This document shows positions 1 to 11,386 of a DNA stretch of 64,000 nt, piece by piece. Origin of the DNA: Excoecaria cochinchinensis (Eukaryota > Streptophyta > Magnoliopsida > Malpighiales > Euphorbiaceae). Where the stretch lies: NCBI GenBank assembly GCA_947683425.1, contig CANTUQ010000331.1, positions 62,001 to 126,000 of the forward strand, in the 5' to 3' direction. The notes under the pieces are model-generated. The model did not search any database. It was not told the origin of the DNA and worked only from the letters and a program-made list of their open reading frames with translations. The stretch's first letter is position 1, and the number at the start of each line of letters is the position of its first letter. The translations under genes were made by a program, and so were the position numbers.

Positions 1-3000
1 CTGTTACAATCGAGTTCTCCTGAATTATTGGACTCGGATCCAAAATTTCACCACTTTTTGCGATTTCTCGATTTTGGCGATTTTCCCTAGTGGTACCCCT
101 AGGGAAATCCGTAAAAATCCATCGGATTCCGACGAAGCCGATTCTCGATGCGTTGTGACCGGTGAGCCTCTAGCAGCTGTTCCAATCGAGTTCTCCTGAA
201 TTATTGGACTCGGATCCAAAATTTCACCACTTTTTGCGATTTCTCGATTTTGGCAATTATCCCTAGTGGTACCCCTAGAGAAATCCGTAAAAATTCGTCG
301 GATTCCGACGAAGCCGATTCTCGATGCGTTTTGACCGGCGAGCCTCCAGCAGCTATTCCAATCGAGTTCTCCTGAATTATTGGACTCGGATCCAAAATTT
401 CACCACTTTTTGCGATTTCTCGATTTTGGCGATTTTCCCTAGTGGTACCCCTAGGGAAATCCGTAAAAATCCGTCGGATTCCGACGAAGCCGATTCTAGA
501 TGCGTTGTGACCGGCGAGCCTCCAGCAGCTGTTCCAATCGAGTTCTCCTGAATTATTGGACTCGGATCCAAAATTTCACCACGTTTTGCGATTTCTCGAT
601 TTTGGCGATTTTCACTAGTGGTACCCCTAGGGAAATCCGTAAAAATCCGTCAGATTCCGACGAAGCCGATTCTCGATGCGTTGTGACCGGCGAGCCTCCA
701 GCAGCTGTTCCAATCGAGTTCTCCTGAATTATTGGAGTCGGATCCAAAATTTCACCACTTTTTGCGATTTCTCGATTTTGGCGATTTTCCCTAGTGGTAC
801 CCCTAGGGAAATCCGTAAAAATCCGTCGGATTCCGACGAAGCCGATTCTCGATGCGTTGTGATCGGCGAGCTTCCAGCAGCTGTTCCAATCGAGTTCTCC
901 TGAATTATTGGACTCGGATCCAAAATTTCACCACTTTTTGCGATTTCTTGATTTTGGCGATTTTCCCTAGTGGTACCCCTAGGGAAATCCGTAAAAATCT
1001 GTCGGATTCCGACGAAGCCGATTCTCGATGCGTTGTGACCGGCGAGCCTCCAGCAGCTGTTCCAATCGAGTTCTCCTGAATTATTGGACTCGGATCCAAA
1101 ATTTCACCACTTTTTGCGATTTCTCGATTTTGGCGATTTTCCCTAGTGGTACGCCTAGGGAAATCCGTAAAAATTCGTCGGATTCCGACGAAGCCGATTC
1201 TCGATGCGTTGTGACCGGCGAGCCTCCAGCAGCTGTTCTAATCGAGTTCTCCTGAATTATTGGACTCGGATCCAAAATTTCACAACTTTTTGCGATTTCT
1301 CGATTTTGTCGATTTTCCCTAGTGGTACCCCTAGGGAAATCCGTCGGATTCCGACGAAGCCGATTCTCGATGCGTTGTGACCGGCGAGCCTCCAGCAGCT
1401 GTTCCAATCGAGTTCTCCTGAATTATTGGACTCGGATCCAAAATTTCACCACTTTTTGCGATTTCTCGATTTTGGCGATTTTCCCTAGTGGTACCCCTAG
1501 GGAAATCCGTCGGATTCCGACGAAGCCGATTCTCGATGCGTTGTGACCGGCGAGCCTCCAGCAGCTGTTCCAATCGAGTTCTCCTGAATTATTGGACTCG
1601 GATCCAAAATTTCACCACAATTTGCGATTTCTCGATTTTGGCGATTTTCCCTAGTGGTACCCCTAGGGAAATCCGTAAAAATTCGTCGAATTCCGACGAA
1701 GCCGATTCTCAATGCGTTGTGACCGGCGAGCCTCCAGCAGCTGTTCCAATCGAGTTCTCCCGAATTATTGGACTCAGATCCAAAATTTCACCACTTTTTG
1801 CGATTTCTCGATTTTGGCGATTTTCCCTAGTTGTACCCCTAGGGAAATCCGTAAAAATCTGTCGGATTCCGACGAAGCCGATTCTCGATGCGTTGTGACG
1901 GGCGAGCCTCCAGCAGCTGTTCCAATCGAGTTCTCCTGAATTATTTGACTCGGATCCAAAATTTCACCACTTTTTGTGATTTCTCGATTTTGGCGATTTT
2001 CCCTAGTGGTACCCCTAGGGAAATCCGTAAAAATCCGTCGGATTCCGATGAAGCCGATTCTCGATGCGTTGTGACCGGCGAGCCTCCAGCTGCTGTTCCA
2101 ATCGAGTTCTCCTGAATTATTGGACTCGGATCCAACACTTTTTGCGATTTCTCGATTTTGGCGATTTTCCCTAGTGGTACCCCTAGGGAAATCCGTAAAA
2201 ATCCGTCGAATTCCGACGAAGCCGATTCTCGATGCGTTGTAACCAGCGAGCCTCTAGCAGCTGTTCCAATCGAGTTCTCCTGAATTATTGGACTCGGATC
2301 CAAAATTTCACCACTTTTTGCGATTTCTCGATTTTGGCGATTTTCCCTAGTGGTACCCCTAGGGAAATCCGTAAAAATCTGTCGGATTCCGACGAAGCCG
2401 ATTCTTGATGCGTTGTGACCAGCGAGCCTCCAGCAGCTATTCCAATCGAGTTCTCCTGAATTATTGGACTCGGATCCAAAATTTCACCACTTTTTGCGAT
2501 TTCTCGATTTTGGCGATTTTCCCTAGTGGTACCCCTAGGGAAATCCGTAAAAATCCGTCGAATTCCGACGAAGCCGATTCTCGATGCGTTGTGACCGGCG
2601 AGCCTCCAGCAGCTGTTCCAATTGAGTTCTCCCGAATTATTGGACTCGGATCCAAAATTTCACCACATTTTGCGATTTCTCGATTTTGGCGATTTTCCCT
2701 AGTGGTACCCCTAGGGAAATCCGTCGGATTCCGACGAAGCCGATTCTCGATGCGTTGTGACCGGCGAGCCTCCAGCAGCTGTTCCAATCGAGTTCTCCTG
2801 AATTATTGGACTCGGATCAAAAATTTCACCACTTTTTGCGATTTCTCGATTTTGGCGATTTTCCCTAGTGGTACCCCTAGGGAAATCCGTAAAAATCTGT
2901 CGGATTCCGACGAAGCCGATTCTCGATGCGTTGTGACCAGCGAGCCTCCAGTAGCTCTTCCAATCGAGTTCTCCTGAATTATTGGACTCGGATCCAAAAT

Positions 3001-3454
3001 TTCACCACTTTTTGCGATTTCTCGATTTTGGCGATTTTCCCTAGTGGTACCCCTAGGGAAATCCGTAAAAATCCGTCGAATTCCGACGAAGCCGATTCTC
3101 GATGCGTTGTGACCGGCGAGCCTCCAGCAGCTGTTCCAATCGAGTTCTCCTGAATTATTGGACTCGAATCCAAAATTTCACCACTTTTTGCGATTTCTCG
3201 ATTTTGGCGATTTTCCCTAGTGGTACCCCTAGGGAAATCTGTAAAAATCCGTCGGATTCCGACGAAGCCGATTCTCGATGCGTTGTGACCGGCGAGCCTC
3301 CAGCAGCTGTTCCAATCGAGTTCTCCCGAATTATTGGGCTCGGATCAAAAATTTCACCACTTTTTGCGATTTCTCGATTTTGGCGATTTTCCCTAGTGGT
3401 ACCCCTAGGGAAATCCATAAAAATCCGTCGGATTCCGACGAAGCCGATTCTCGA
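1..3454. repeat. Left segment: mostly 176-bp monomers, no clear HOR
   Basis: A partial monomer is followed by 19 complete ones up to landmark 3,454: fifteen of 176 bp, three of 166 bp (ending at landmarks 1,370, 1,536 and 2,750) and one of 168 bp. Private substitutions are common, for example gttacaatcg at the very start, ggagtcgg near 737, and cacaatttgcg near 1,616. I see no multi-monomer period here. It looks older or less homogenised than the segment that follows. Confidence 0.85.
2065..2232. repeat. 168-bp monomer with unique 8-bp deletion
   Basis: Near 2,141 the usual ccaaaatttcaccacttttt is shortened to ccaacacttttt, a loss of 8 bp. Short cca/cac similarities flank the gap. It occurs once in the window, so it has not been amplified. 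Confidence 0.88.
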
Positions 3455-4430
3455 TGCGTTGTGACCGGCGAGACTCCAGCAGCTGTTCCAATCGAGTTCT
3501 CCTGAATTATTGGACTCGGATCCAAAATTTCACCACTTTTTGCGATTTCTCGATTTTGGCGATTTTCCCTATGGTACCCCTAGGGAAATCCGTCGGATTC
3601 CGACGAAGCCGATTCTCGATGCGTTGTGACCGGCGAGCCTCCAGCAGCTGTTCCAATCGAGTTCTCCTAAATTATTGGACTCGGATCCAAAATTTCACCA
3701 CTTTTTGCGATTTCTCGATTTTGGTGATTTTCCCTAGTGGTACGCCTAGGGAAATCCGTAAAAATCTGTCGGATTCCGACGATGCCGATTCTCGATGACG
3801 ATGCCGATTCTCGATGCGTTGTGACCGGCGAGCCTCCAGCAGCTATTCCAATCGAGTTCTCCCGAATTATTGGACTCGGATCCAAAATTTCACCACTTTT
3901 TGCGATTTCTCGATTTTGGCGATTTTTTCTAGTGGTACCCCTAGGGAAATCCGTAAAAATCCGTCGGATTCCGACGAAGCCGATTCTCGATGCGTTGTTA
4001 CCGGCGAGCCTCCAGCAGCTGTTTCAATCGAGTTCTCCTGAATTATTGGACTCGGATCCAAAATTTCACCACTTTTTGCGATTTCTCGATTTTGGCGATT
4101 TTCCCTAGTGGTACCCCTAGGGAAATCTGTAAAAATCCGTCGGATTCCGACGAAGCCGATTCTCGATGCGTTGTGACCGCCGAGCCTCCAGCAGCTGATC
4201 CAATCGAGTTCTCCTGAATTATTGGACTCGGATCCAAAATTTCACCACTTTTTGCGATTTCTCGATTTTGGCAATTTTCCCTAGTGGTACCCCTAGGGAA
4301 ATCCGTAAAAATCCGTCGGATTCCGACGAAGCCGATTCTCGATGCGTTGTGACCGGCGAGCCTCCAGCAGCTGTTCCAATCGAGTTCTCCTGAATTATTG
4401 GACTCGGATCCAAAATTTCACCACTTTTTG

Positions 4431-4454
4431 CGATTTCTCGATTTTGGCGATTTT
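4431..4454. repeat. Internal cgattt triplet subrepeat (example copy)
   Basis: Three imperfect copies of (g)cgattt lie in a row: cgattt-ct-cgatttt-gg-cgatttt. This internal repetition is the likely substrate of the 17-bp deletion that made the 149-bp monomers at 59.3 and 61.65 kb, where gcgattt is joined directly to tccctagtgg. Confidence 0.8.
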
Positions 4455-4474
4455 CCCTAGTGGTACCCCTAGGG
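4455..4474. other. 20-bp near-palindrome in monomer (example copy)
   Basis: The stretch ccctagtggtacccctaggg reads as CCCTAG-T-GGTACC-C-CTAGGG. It has two-fold symmetry centred on the KpnI site GGTACC, broken only at the 7th/14th pair. It is present in nearly every monomer, and most variants keep the outer arms. It could be a protein-binding dyad or a cruciform-forming element; the sequence shows the symmetry but not the function. Confidence 0.85.
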
Positions 4475-4492
4475 AAATCCGTAAAAATCCGT
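4475..4492. repeat. Internal aaatccgt direct repeat (example copy)
   Basis: Two copies of aaatccgt are separated by aa. Loss of one 10-bp unit converts the long monomer into the short one. This is the most frequent length polymorphism in the array (112 of the 118 short monomers). Confidence 0.88.
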
Positions 4493-4504
4493 CGGATTCC
4501 GACG
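4490..4504. other. 15-bp perfect inverted repeat in monomer (example copy)
   Basis: The stretch cgtcggattccgacg has perfect 7-bp arms (CGTCGGA / TCCGACG) around a single T. It sits 15 bp after the 20-bp near-palindrome, so each monomer holds two adjacent dyads. Two rare 10-bp deletions (type 2 at 32.3, 33.9, 36.6 and 39.5 kb; type 3 at 40.2 and 41.4 kb) remove most of this dyad, so it is not strictly required in each monomer. Confidence 0.85.
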
Positions 4505-4870
4505 AAGCCGATTCTCGATGCGTTGTGACCGGCGAGCCTCCAGCAGCTGTTCCAATCGAGTTCTCCTGAATTATTGGACTCGAATCCAAAATTTCACCAC
4601 TTTTTGCGATTTCTCGATTTTGGCGATTTTCCCTAGTGGTACCCCTAGGGAAATCTGTAAAAATCCGTCGGATTCCGACGAAGCCGATTCTCTATGCGTT
4701 GTGACCGGCGAGCCTCCAGCAGCTGTTCCAATCGAGTTCTCCCGAATTATTGGACTCGGATCAAAAATTTCACCACTTTTTGCGATTTCTCGATTTTGGC
4801 GATTTTCCCTAGTGGTACCCCTAGGGAAATCCATAAAAATCCGTCGGATTCCGACGAAGCCGATTCTCGA

Positions 4871-6980
4871 TGCGTTGTGACCGGCGAGACTCCAGCAGCT
4901 GTTCCAATCGAGTTCTCCTGAATTATTGGACTCGGATCAAAAATTTCACCACTTTTTGCGATTTCTCGATTTTGGCGATTTTCCCTATGGTACCCCTAGG
5001 GAAATCCGTCGGATTCCGACGAAGCCGATTCTCGATGCGTTGTGACCGGCGAGCCTCGAGCAGCTGTTCCAATCGAGTTCTCCTAAATTATTGGACTCGG
5101 ATCCAAAATTTCACCACTTTTTGCGATTTCTCGATTTTGGTGATTTTCCCTAGTGGTACGCCTAGGGAAATCCGTAAAAATCTGTTGGATTCCGACGATG
5201 CCGATTCTCGATGACGATGCCGATTCTCGATGCGTTGTGACCGGCAAGCCTCCAGCAGCTATTCCAATCGAGTTCTCCTGAATTATTGGACTCGGATCCA
5301 AAATTTCACCACTTTTTGCGATTTCTCGATTTTGGCGATTTTCCCTAGTGGTACCCCTAGGGAAATCCGTAAAAATCCGTCGAATTCCGACGAAGCCGAT
5401 TCTCGATGCGTTGTCACCGGCGAGCCTCCAGCAGCTGTTCCAATCGAGTTCTCCTGAATTATTGGACTCGGATCCAAAATTTCACCACTTTTTGCGATTT
5501 CTCGATTTTGGCGATTTTTCCTAGTGGTACCCCTAGGGAAATCTGTAAAAATCCGTCGGATTCCGACGAAGCCGATTCTCGATGCGTTGTGACCGGCGAG
5601 CCTCCAGCAGCTGTTCCAATCGAGTTCTCCTGAATTATTGGACTCGGATCCAAAATTTCACCACTTTTTGCGATTTCTCGATTTTGGCGATTTTCCCTAG
5701 TGGTACCCCTAGGGAAATCCGTAAAAATCCGTCGGATTCCGACGAAGCCGATTCTCGATGCGTTGTGACCGGCGAGCCTCCAGCAGCTGTTCCAATCGAG
5801 TTCTCCTGAATTATTGGACTCGGATCCAAAATTTCACCACTTTTTGCGATTTCTCGATTTTGGCGATTTTCCCTAGTGGTACCCCTAGGGAAATCCGTAA
5901 AAATCCGTCGGATTCCGACGAATCCGATTCTCGATGCGTTGTGACCGGGGAGCCTCCAGCAGCTGTTCCAATCGAGTTCTCCTGAATTATTGGACTCGGA
6001 TCCAAAATTTCACCACTTTTTACGATTTCTCGATTTTGGCGATTTTCCCTAGTGGTACCCCTAGGGAAATCCGTAAAAATCCGTCGGATTCCGACGAAGC
6101 CGATTCTCGATGCGTTGTGACCGGCGAGCCTCCAGCAGCTGTTCCAATCGAGTTCTCCTGAATTATTGGACTCGGATCCAAAATTTCACCACTTTTTGCG
6201 ATTTCTCGATTTTGGCGATTTTCCCTAGTGGTACCCCTAGGGAAATCCGTAAAAATCCGTCGGATTCCGACGAAGCCGATTCTCGATGCGTTGTGACCGG
6301 CGAGCCTCCAGCAGCTATTCCAATCGAGTTCTCCTGAATTATTGGACTCGGATCCAAAATTTCACCACTTTTTGCGATTTCTCGATTTTGGCGATTTTCC
6401 CTAGTGGTACCCCTAGGGAAATCCGTCGGATTCCGACGAAGCCGATTCTCTATGCGTTGTGACCGGCGAGCCTCCAGCAGCTGTTCCAATCGAGTTCTCC
6501 TGAATTATTGGACTCGGATCCAAAATTTCACCACTTTTTGCGATTTCTCGATTTTTGCGATTTTCCCTAGTGGTACCCCTAGGGAAATCCGTAAAAATCT
6601 GTCGAATTCCGACGAAGCCGATTCTCGATGCGTTGTGACCAGCGAGCCTCCAGCAGCTATTCCAATCGAGTTCTCCTGAATTATTGGACTCGGATCCAAA
6701 ATTTCACCACTTTTTGCGATTTCTCGATTTTGGCGATTTTCCCTAGTGGTACCCCTAGGGAAATCCGTAAAAATCCGTCGAATTCCGACGAAGCCGATTC
6801 TCGATGCGTTGTGACCGGCGAGCCTCCAGCAGCTGTTCCAATCGAGTTCTCCTGAATTATTGGACTCGAATCAAAAATTTCACCACTTTTTGCGATTTCT
6901 CGATTTTGGCGATTTTCCCTAGTGGTACCCCTAGGGAAATCCATAAAAATCCGTCGGATTCCGACGAAGCCGATTCTCGA
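4871..6980. repeat. HOR block B2, 12-mer, 2,110 bp
   Basis: It starts with the same 165+195 marker dimer (landmarks 5,035 and 5,230). It contains nine 176-bp and one 166-bp monomer besides the dimer, which accounts for the 2,110-bp spacing. Compared with B1 it has four additional monomers (three of 176 and one of 166, 694 bp in all). Confidence 0.88.
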
Positions 6981-8396
6981 TGCGTTGTGACCGGCGAGAC
7001 TCCAGCAGCTGTTCCAATCGAGTTCTCCTGAATTATTGGACTCGGATCAAAAATTTCACCACTTTTTGCGATTTCTCAATTTTGGCGATTTTCCCTATGG
7101 TACCCCTAAGGAAATCCGTCGGATTCCGACGAAGCCGATTCTCGATGCGTTGTGACCGGCGAGCCTCGAGCAGCTGTTCCAATCGAGTTCTCCTAAATTA
7201 TTGGACTCGGATCCAAAATTTCACCACTTTTTGCGATTTCTCGATTTTGGTGATTTTCCCTAGTGGTACGCCTAGGGAAATCCGTAAAAATCTGTCGGAT
7301 TCCGACGATGCCGATTCTCGATGACGATGCCGATTCTCGATGCGTTGTGACCGGCGAGCCTCCAGCAGCTATTCCAATCGAGTTCTCCTGAATTATTGGA
7401 CTCGGATCCAAAATTTCACCACTTTTTGCGATTTCTCGATTTTGGCGATTTTCCCTAGTGGTACCCCTAGGGAAATCCGTAAAAATCCGTCGAATTCCGA
7501 CGAAGCCGATTCTCGATGCGTTGTGACCGGCGAGCCTCCAGCAGCTGTTCCAATCGAGTTCTCCTGAATTATTGGACTCGGATCCAAAATTTCACCACTT
7601 TTTGCGATTTCTCGATTTTGGCGATTTTTCCTAGTGGTACCCCTAGGGAAATCTGTAAAAATCCGTCGGATTCCGACGAAGCCGATTCTCGATGCGTTGT
7701 GACCGGCGAGCCTCCAGCAGCTGTTCCAATCGAGTTCTCCTGAATTATTGGACTCGGATCCAAAATTTCACCACTTTTTGCGATTTCTCGATTTTGGCGA
7801 TTTTCCCTAGTGGTACCCCTAGGGAAATCCGTAAAAATCCGTCGGATTCCGACGAAGCCGATTCTCGATGCGTTGTGACCGGCGAGCCTCCAGCAGCTGT
7901 TCCAATCGAGTTCTCCTGAATTATTGGACTCGGATCCAAAATTTCACCACTTTTTCCGATTTCTCGATTTTGGCGATTTTCCCTAGTGGTACCCCTAGGG
8001 AAATCCGTAAAAATCCGTCGGATTCCAACGAAGCCGATTCTCGATGCGTTGTGACCGGCGAGCCTCCAGCAGCTGTTCCAATCGAGTTCTCCTGAATTAT
8101 TGGACTCGAATCAAAAATTTCACCACTTTTTGCGATTTCTCGATTTTGGCGATTTTCCCTAGTGGTACCCCTAGGGAAATCTGTAAAAATCCGTCGGATT
8201 CCGACGAAGCCGATTCTCTATGCGTTGTGACCGGCGAGCCTCCAGCAGCTGTTCCAATCGAGTTCTCCCGAATTATTGGACTCGGATCAAAAATTTCACC
8301 ACTTTTTGCGATTTCTCGATTTTGGCGATTTTCCCTAGTGGTACCCCTAGGGAAATCCATAAAAATCCGTCGGATTCCGACGAAGCCGATTCTCGA
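6981..8396. repeat. HOR block B3, 8-mer, 1,416 bp
   Basis: Marker dimer at landmarks 7,145 and 7,340, then six 176-bp monomers. B3 lies exactly 3,526 bp from B1, and B4 lies 3,526 bp from B2, so B1+B2 looks like a 20-mer superunit that was copied. Private changes such as ctaaggaaatcc near 7,106 mark this copy. Confidence 0.88.
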
Positions 8397-11386
8397 TGCG
8401 TTGTGACCGGCGAGACTCCAGCAGCTGTTCCAATCGAGTTCTCCTGAATTATTGGACTCGGATCAAAAATTTCACCACTTTTTGCGATTTCTCGATTTTG
8501 GCGATTTTCCCTATGGTACCCCTAGGGAAATCCGTCGGATTCCGACGAAGCCGATTCTCGATGCGTTGTGACCGGCGAGCCTCGAGCAGCTGTTCCAATC
8601 GAGTTCTCCTAAATTATTGGACTCGGATCCAAAATTTCACCACTTTTTGCGATTTCTCGATTTTGGTGATTTTCCCTAGTGGTACGCCTAGGGAAATCCG
8701 TAAAAATCTGTCGGATTCCGACGATGCCGATTCTCGATGACGATGCCGATTCTCGATGCGTTGTGACCGGCGAGCCTCCAGCAGCTATTCCAATCGAGTT
8801 CTCCTGAATTATTGGACTCGGATCCAAAATTTCACCACTTTTTGCGATTTCTCGATTTTGGCGATTTTCCCTAGTGGTACCCCTAGGGAAATCCGTAAAA
8901 ATCCGTCGAATTCCGACGAAGCCGATTCTCGATGCGTTGTGACCGGCGAGCCTCCAGCAGCTGTTCCAATCGAGTTCTCCTGAATTATTGGACTCGGATC
9001 AAAAATTTCACCACTTTTTGCGATTTCTCGATTTTGGCGATTTTTCCTAGTGGTACCCCTAAGGAAATCTGTAAAAATCCGTCGGATTCCGACGAAGCCG
9101 ATTCTCGATGCGTTGTGACCGGCGAGCCTCCAGCAGCTGTTCCAATCGAGTTCTCCTGAATTATTGGACTCGGATCCAAAATTTCACCACTTTTTGCGAT
9201 TTCTCGATTTTGGCGATTTTCCCTAGTGGTACCCCTAGGGAAATCCGTAAAAATCCGTCGGATTCCGACGAAGCCGATTCTCGATGCGTTGTGACCGGCG
9301 AGCCTCCAGCAGCTGTTCCAATCGAGTTCTCCTGAATTATTGGACTCGGATCCAAAATTTCACCACTTTTTGCGATTTCTCGATTTTGGCGATTTTCCCT
9401 AGTGGTACCCCTAGGGAAATCCGTAAAAATCCGTCGGATTCCGACGAAGCCGATTCTCGATGCGTTGTGACCGGGGAGCCTCCAGCAGCTGTTCCAATCG
9501 AGTTCTCCTGAATTATTGGACTCGGATCCAAAATTTCACCACTTTTTACGATTTCTCGATTTTGGCGATTTTCCCTAGTGGTACCCCTAGGGAAATCCGT
9601 AAAAATCCGTCGGATTCCGACGAAGCCGATTCTCGATGCGTTGTGACCGGCGAGCCTCCAGCAGCTGTTCCAATCGAGTTCTCCTGAATTATTGGACTCG
9701 GATCCAAAATTTCACCACTTTTTGCGATTTCTCGATTTTGGCGATTTTCCCTAGTGGTACCCCTAGGGAAATCCGTAAAAATCCGTCGGATTCCGACGAA
9801 GCCGATTCTCGATGCGTTGTCACCGGCGAGCCTCCAGCAGCTGTTCCAATCGAGTTCTCCTGAATTATTGGACTCGGATCCAAAATTTCACCACTTTTTG
9901 CGATTTCTCGATTTTGGCGATTTTCCCTAGTGGTACCCCTAGGGAAATCCGTCGGATTCCGACGAAGCCGATTCTCAATGCGTTGTGACCGGCGAGCCTC
10001 CAGAAGCTGTTCCAATCGAGTTCTCCTGAATTATTGGACTCGGATCCAAAATTTCACCACTTTTTGCGATTTCTCGATTTTGGCGATTTTCCCTAATGGT
10101 ACCCCTAGGGAAATCCGTAAAAATCCGTCGGATTCCGACGAAGCCGATTCTCGATGCGTTGTGACCGGCGAGCCTCCAGCAGCTGTTCCAATCGAGTTCT
10201 CCTGAATTATTGGACTCGGATCCAAAATTTCACCACTTTTTGTGATTTCTCGATTTTGGCGATTTTCCCTAGTGGTACCCCTAGGGAAATCCGTAAAAAT
10301 CCGTCGGATTCCGACGAAGCCGATTCTCGATGCGTTGTGACCGGCGAGCCTCCAGCAGCTGTTCCAATCGAGTTCTCCTGAATTATTGGACTCGGATCCA
10401 AAATTTCACCACTTTTTGCGATTTCTCGATTTTGGCGATTTTCCCTAGTGGTACCCCTAGGGAAATCCGTAAAAATCCGTCGGATTCCGACGAAGCCGAT
10501 TCTCGATGCGTTGTGACCGGGGAGCCTCCAGCAGCTGTTCCAATCGAGTTCTCCTGAATTATTGGACTCGGATCCAAAATTTCACCACTTTTTACGATTT
10601 CTCGATTTTGGCGATTTTCCCTAGTGGTACCCCTAGGGAAATCCGTAAAAATCCGTCGGATTCCGACGAAGCCGATTCTCGATGCGTTGTGACCGGTGAG
10701 CCTCCAGCAGCTGTTCCAATCGAGTTCTCCTGAATTATTGGACTCGGATCCAAAATTTCACCACTTTTTGCGATTTCTCGATTTTGGCGATTTTCCCTAG
10801 TGGTACCCCTAGGGAAATCCGTAAAAATCCGTCGGATTCCGACGAAGCCGATTCTCGATGCGTTGTGACCGGCGAGCCTCCAGCAGCTGTTCCAATCGAG
10901 TTCTCCTGAATTATTGGACTCGGATCCAAAATTTCACCACTTTTTGCGATTTCTCGATTTTGGCGATTTTCCCTAGTGGTACCCCTAGGTAAATCCGTAA
11001 AAATCCGTCGGATTCCGACGAAGCCGATTCTCGATGCGTTGTGACCGGCGAGCCTCCAGCAGCTGTTCCAATCGAGTTCTCCTGAATTATTGGACTCGAA
11101 TCCAAAATTTCACCACTTTTTGCGATTTCTCGATTTTGGCGATTTTCCCTAGTGGTACCCCTAGGGAAATCTGTAAAAATCCGTCGGATTCCGACGAAGC
11201 CGATTCTCTATGCGTTGTGACCGGCGAGCCTCCAGCAGCTGTTCCAATCGAGTTCTCCCGAATTATTGGACTCGGATCAAAAATTTCACCACTTTTTGCG
11301 ATTTCTCGATTTTGGCGATTTTCCCTAGTGGTACCCCTAGGGAAATCCATAAAAATCCGTCGGATTCCGACGAAGCCGATTCTCGA
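8397..11386. repeat. HOR block B4, 17-mer, 2,990 bp
   Basis: Marker dimer at landmarks 8,561 and 8,756. The rest is fourteen 176-bp monomers and one of 166 bp (landmark 9,978, with caatgcg and ccagaagctg). It includes monomers with ggggagcc and tttttacgattt (near 9,475 and 9,545) that recur in B5 and B6. 165+195+14x176+166 = 2,990. Confidence 0.88.

Larger units (their letters stand above)
4395..4570. repeat. Representative consensus 176-bp (long) monomer
   Basis: This copy matches the majority base at every position I checked. It runs from ttattggactcggatcc to gttctcctgaa. By hand count it has 86 G+C of 176 (49%), C=47, G=39 and 15 CpG. In order it holds a GGATCC (BamHI) site, the cgattt triplet at 37-60, the near-palindrome at 61-80, the aaatccgt pair at 81-98, the dyad at 96-110, and a CAGCTG (PvuII) site near 152-157. 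The long form makes up 232 of 369 monomers and dominates 1-19 kb and 43-51.6 kb. Confidence 0.95.
3455..4870. repeat. HOR block B1, 8-mer, 1,416 bp
   Basis: The block begins with the marker dimer: a 165-bp monomer (ccctatggtacc, one G lost, plus the 10-bp deletion) followed by a 195-bp monomer with a 19-bp tandem duplication (acgatgccgattctcgatg at 3,779-3,797 and 3,798-3,816). Six 176-bp monomers follow. 165+195+6x176 = 1,416, the exact distance to the next marker. Confidence 0.9.

Noticed and set aside
1941..2303. 120-codon minus-strand frame as a small protein gene
   Set aside because: It is a fusion of two ordinary monomer frames caused by the 8-bp deletion near 2,141.
2405..2977. Longest open reading frame (190 codons, plus strand) as a gene
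   Set aside because: It is only satellite sequence read across a 176/166-bp joint. The same peptide blocks recur in dozens of other places, with stops whenever the monomer length changes. There is no unique sequence, conserved start context or third-position pattern.
4455..4474. Rho-independent terminator or operator
   Set aside because: The dyad is followed by aaatccgt, not a T-run, and the setting is a eukaryotic satellite with no genes to regulate.
4484..4508. CENP-B box on the minus strand (ggcttcgtcggaatccgac)
   Set aside because: TTCG, the spacing and the central A fit, but the CGGG half of the known motif is ccga here, so the required core is missing.
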